Below, in pieces: positions 61,989 to 64,000 of a DNA stretch of 64,000 nt. The position numbers were made by a program, and so were the translations under genes. This stretch comes from Nostoc sp. NIES-4103. GTDB taxonomy: Bacteria; Cyanobacteriota; Cyanobacteriia; Cyanobacteriales; Nostocaceae. Location: positions 6,013,100 to 6,077,099 of the forward strand of contig NZ_AP018288.1 of NCBI RefSeq assembly GCF_002368335.1, given 5' to 3'. The notes below the pieces were generated by a model. It searched no databases. It was not told where the DNA came from and saw only the letters and a list, made by a program, of their open reading frames with translations. How positions within the stretch are numbered: position 1 is the first letter of the stretch; each line of letters starts with the position of its first letter.

Positions 61989-62540
61989 TTACTGTAACCC
62001 CATACGCAATTCAGCTAGACGCTGCCGCGCCTTGGCATCAATCGCGCTGGCGAGAAATCTACTCTTGGATTGTTTGCGTGTTTGATACTTTTGGCGCATC
62101 CGGCAAACTGTGGCTTCCACTTCGCCACAAAGTTGTTGTGCTGATAACCATTCAGCCCCATACCCCTGTACCATTAATTGTTGCGCTCGATCTGATGTGG
62201 CAACAATCACGCGAGAAATTTTAGACTGTGTTACTTGGGGGCGTAAAGATGCACAGACTTTTTCTATATAGGTGTCTGCTGTTTGCCCGAACTCAGTAAA
62301 ATGAACTGATAAAAGCTCTGTAATAACTTCTTTATTACTAGAGGCATTATGATATTGGGCATCAAAAATTATTTGAGTTTCGTAACCAACAAACGCACTG
62401 TAACTTGTCATTGCTTCAACCAGTTCCCCGCGCGCTGCCTCTAATCCAGCATTATCCCGGGTTTTTTTCAGGCAAGGCCAAGCACCAATTATGTTGTAGC
62501 CGTCCACTAATAAAACGGCTGGAATTGCGGAACGGGGCAT
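61989..62540 (-). CDS. YacP-like NYN-domain protein
   Basis: 183 residues. AVLLVDGYNIIG at the N-terminus supplies the first PIN/NYN acidic residue; further conserved parts are IIFDAQYH, ADTYIEKVC and SRVIVATSDRAQQ. The Bacillus relative Rae1/YacP is a ribosome-associated endoribonuclease; here a role in RNA cleavage is inferred. The C-terminal tail is basic. The gene lies downstream of the CbiO-like gene on the same strand, but a 320-bp gap separates them. Confidence 0.88.
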   Translation of the reverse strand: MPRSAIPAVLLVDGYNIIGAWPCLKKTRDNAGLEAARGELVEAMTSYSAFVGYETQIIFDAQYHNASSNKEVITELLSVHFTEFGQTADTYIEKVCASLRPQVTQSKISRVIVATSDRAQQLMVQGYGAEWLSAQQLCGEVEATVCRMRQKYQTRKQSKSRFLASAIDAKARQRLAELRMGLQ

Positions 62541-62861
62541 GGTTTTTAATCACAATTTTCTAGAGTTAACAAAATTCATTCATGATTTTTATAGTAAATG
62601 AAGCATTGGTTGTAACAATATGCTACAAAAAGTAAAAAATGCGATAGTATCGCAGAATATAGCTGAAAAACATTGCATTAACAGCAAACGCGCCCTTTCG
62701 AGGCGCGTCGCAATTGTTAGTAATTACTAATTAATTAATTGGAGAAAAAAGGGTGTTCGAGTGCAACTAGGCAGTTGTTAGTGGTTAGTTGTCAGTTGTT
62801 TTTATCCCCCCATCTCCCCATCTCCCCTGCACCCCTGCATCCAAGTAGGGTTACTCAATTA
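62541..62861. other. Intergenic region with two palindromes
   Basis: TGCGATAGTATCGCA (62640-62654) is an almost perfect palindrome, and ACGCGCC/GGCGCGT (62689-62709) forms a short stem without a T-run. CCCATCTCC STRR units follow at about 62807-62840. No gene is seen. Confidence 0.55.
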
Positions 62862-63539
62862 CTAAGAGGCTTGATTATGTACCTCCGTCAGACGTTGTTT
62901 GAGGCGCTGAGGTTCGCCTTGATCTACTAAAGAGCCTTTTTCTAATAAGAAAGCACCATCACAGTAGTTCAATTCGTCTAGACGATGAGTTACCCACAAA
63001 GCTGTAATACCTCGACTCTTGACTAAGCGGCGGACACTAGCTACTAAATCCAGCTGGCTATCTGGATCGAGTAAAGCTGTGGGTTCATCCAATAATAAGA
63101 CTTCACAGCGACGGGCGATCGCACCTGCGATCGCTACTCGCTGTTTTTGTCCTCCACTCAAGGCATAAATCGGGCGTAGTTGCAAAGCACGCAAATTTAC
63201 AGCCCCTAGTGCCTCATCAACTCTTGCTCTCACAGCAGCAGGTGGCAATTTTTCTTCCACCAATCCAAAAGCCACATCAGCACCAACAGTTGGCATGACT
63301 AATTGATGATCGGGATTTTGGAAGACAAAGCCAACAGGATGCAAAACTCGAATTTTACCAGATTGGGGAGCTAATAGTCCCGCCAGTAATCGGAGTAATG
63401 TTGATTTGCCACTGCCATTAGTACCCAAAAGCATCCAAAATTCACCTTGAGGTACTTCTAGAGAGCAAGATTTGATCGCTGTTTCACCACTAGGCCAACT
63501 GAAGTATAAATCCTTAACCTCAATGCCTACTTCCGCCAT
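62862..63539 (-). CDS. CbiO/EcfA-like ABC ATPase
   Basis: 225 residues. Walker A GTNGSGKST, Q-loop VFQNPDHQLVMPTV, signature LSGGQKQR, Walker B VLLLDEPTALLD and switch His in WVTHRLDEL. The Q-loop NPDxQ is typical of CbiO/EcfA ATPases of energy-coupling-factor importers (cobalt, nickel, biotin and other vitamins). The membrane T and S components are not in the window. A UPF0367 gene lies 13 bp upstream and may share its transcript. Confidence 0.9.
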   Translation of the reverse strand: MAEVGIEVKDLYFSWPSGETAIKSCSLEVPQGEFWMLLGTNGSGKSTLLRLLAGLLAPQSGKIRVLHPVGFVFQNPDHQLVMPTVGADVAFGLVEEKLPPAAVRARVDEALGAVNLRALQLRPIYALSGGQKQRVAIAGAIARRCEVLLLDEPTALLDPDSQLDLVASVRRLVKSRGITALWVTHRLDELNYCDGAFLLEKGSLVDQGEPQRLKQRLTEVHNQAS

Positions 63540-63552
63540 TTTTGCACCTTAG

Positions 63553-63825
63553 TTATTCACCAGCTAGAGCGAAAAAGCCTGGTGGTTTACCACTACCAGT
63601 GGTGACACCATCTTTTTGAATAATCTGTACCCCAGAAATTTCACTAGCACGGACAGCAATTTTTTTCTCTGTCTTGCCTTCGCACTTGAGTTCTACAATG
63701 TCAGGATTGCCAGAACGCATAGCTGCCAAAATTAGCTGATAGACAGCCTCAGCATCCTCAGCTGACTTACGTTGCACTGATATAGGAAAAGCAGTATTTC
63801 TGATACTTAAGTCAATGGTAAACAT
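63553..63825 (-). CDS. UPF0367-family protein
   Basis: 90 residues. DLSIRNTAFPISVQRKSAEDAEAVYQLILAAMRSG and KKIAVRASEISGVQI match the UPF0367 family, small proteins confined largely to cyanobacteria, with no known function. The C-terminus TGSGKPPGFFALAGE is also conserved in the family. It probably forms an operon with the CbiO-like gene 13 bp downstream. Confidence 0.85.
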   Translation of the reverse strand: MFTIDLSIRNTAFPISVQRKSAEDAEAVYQLILAAMRSGNPDIVELKCEGKTEKKIAVRASEISGVQIIQKDGVTTGSGKPPGFFALAGE

Positions 63826-63868
63826 CTAGGATCATTCAAAATATCACTGTAGGACTCATTTTAGCGTT

Positions 63869-64000
63869 AGGGAATTGGGAATTGGGAATTGGGCATTGGG
63901 AATTGGGAATTGGGGATTAGGAAAAAACTGCTGTTTGATGAACTAATATTTTTTCCCATTCCCCAGTCCCCAGTCCCCAGTCCCCAGTCCCCAGTCCCCC
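63869..64000. repeat. STRR tract at the right edge
   Basis: GGGAATTG units (63869-63925) and CCCAGTC heptamers (63960-64000) face each other around a short core containing CTGTTTGATGAACTAATATTTTTTCC. The same core, inverted, is seen at about 37500-37540 (AATATTAGTTCATCAAACAG), so core and flanks form one repeat type. It runs off the window. Confidence 0.88.

Overview
The window is chromosomal DNA of a filamentous, very probably heterocystous (Nostocales) cyanobacterium that makes phycoerythrin. Three things support this: a phycoerythrin rod-linker and lyase cluster of the Fremyella/Tolypothrix/Nostoc type (35.6-42.6 kb), abundant HIP1 octamers (GCGATCGC), and many short tandemly repeated repeat (STRR) tracts of 7-9 bp units between genes. 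Most genes have clear cyanobacterial family counterparts. There is no rRNA operon, prophage, intact insertion sequence or CRISPR array; one tRNA (Asn) is present.

0-8.2 kb: signalling region. A hybrid histidine kinase cut by the left edge is followed by a type II toxin-antitoxin-like pair with a textbook promoter/operator, then a PAS/GAF histidine kinase, an overlapping single-domain response regulator and a second REC-PAS-GAF kinase. 8.4-17.4 kb: a secreted DUF4394 protein, a B12-binding radical SAM protein, a three-gene ABC-2 exporter, a divergent RlmJ-like protein and a DUF4336 protein. 17.4-24.4 kb: an HlyD/dual-ATPase/two-permease exporter (YbhGFSR type) divergent from a regulator that joins a ribbon-helix-helix-like N-terminus to a TetR domain. 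24.6-27.8 kb: a cytochrome P450 and argJ.

27.8-34 kb is the most unusual part. It holds a MITE-like element, two paralogous small-RNA-like units on the minus strand, a protein with two globin domains joined to membrane helices and pentapeptide repeats, and a histidine phosphatase fused to a polytopic membrane domain and EF-hands. 34.5-42.6 kb: an RluD-type pseudouridine synthase, then the phycobilisome cluster: an orphan phycobiliprotein, a DUF2656-like protein, a CpeU-like lyase, cpeC, cpeD, cpeS, cpeT, cpeR and a HEAT-repeat lyase-like protein. Neither cpeBA (the phycoerythrin subunits) nor a cpeE-like linker is in the window. 42.8-48 kb: a decayed WD40 gene, a small hypothetical gene and rfbB-rfbA-rfbC (dTDP-sugar synthesis) behind a near-consensus Fur box, then another CpcS-family lyase.

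48-55 kb: DUF3288, clpC with its terminator, a DUF2805-like protein, comB, a BlaI/M56 pair and a DMT exporter. 55.8-59.4 kb: two adjacent membrane-anchored STAND-like ATPases, one with a long Gly/Val-rich repeat. 59.5-64 kb: nested MITE-like repeats, a small secreted protein, a class V aminotransferase, tRNA-Asn, a YacP-like NYN protein, a CbiO-like ATPase and a UPF0367 protein.

A recurring theme is that repeats shape genes here. STRR-like DNA lies in frame inside a kinase catalytic domain and inside an ABC ATPase linker, and it directly abuts the start codon of the orphan phycobiliprotein. All family assignments come from reading motifs; no database search was run.
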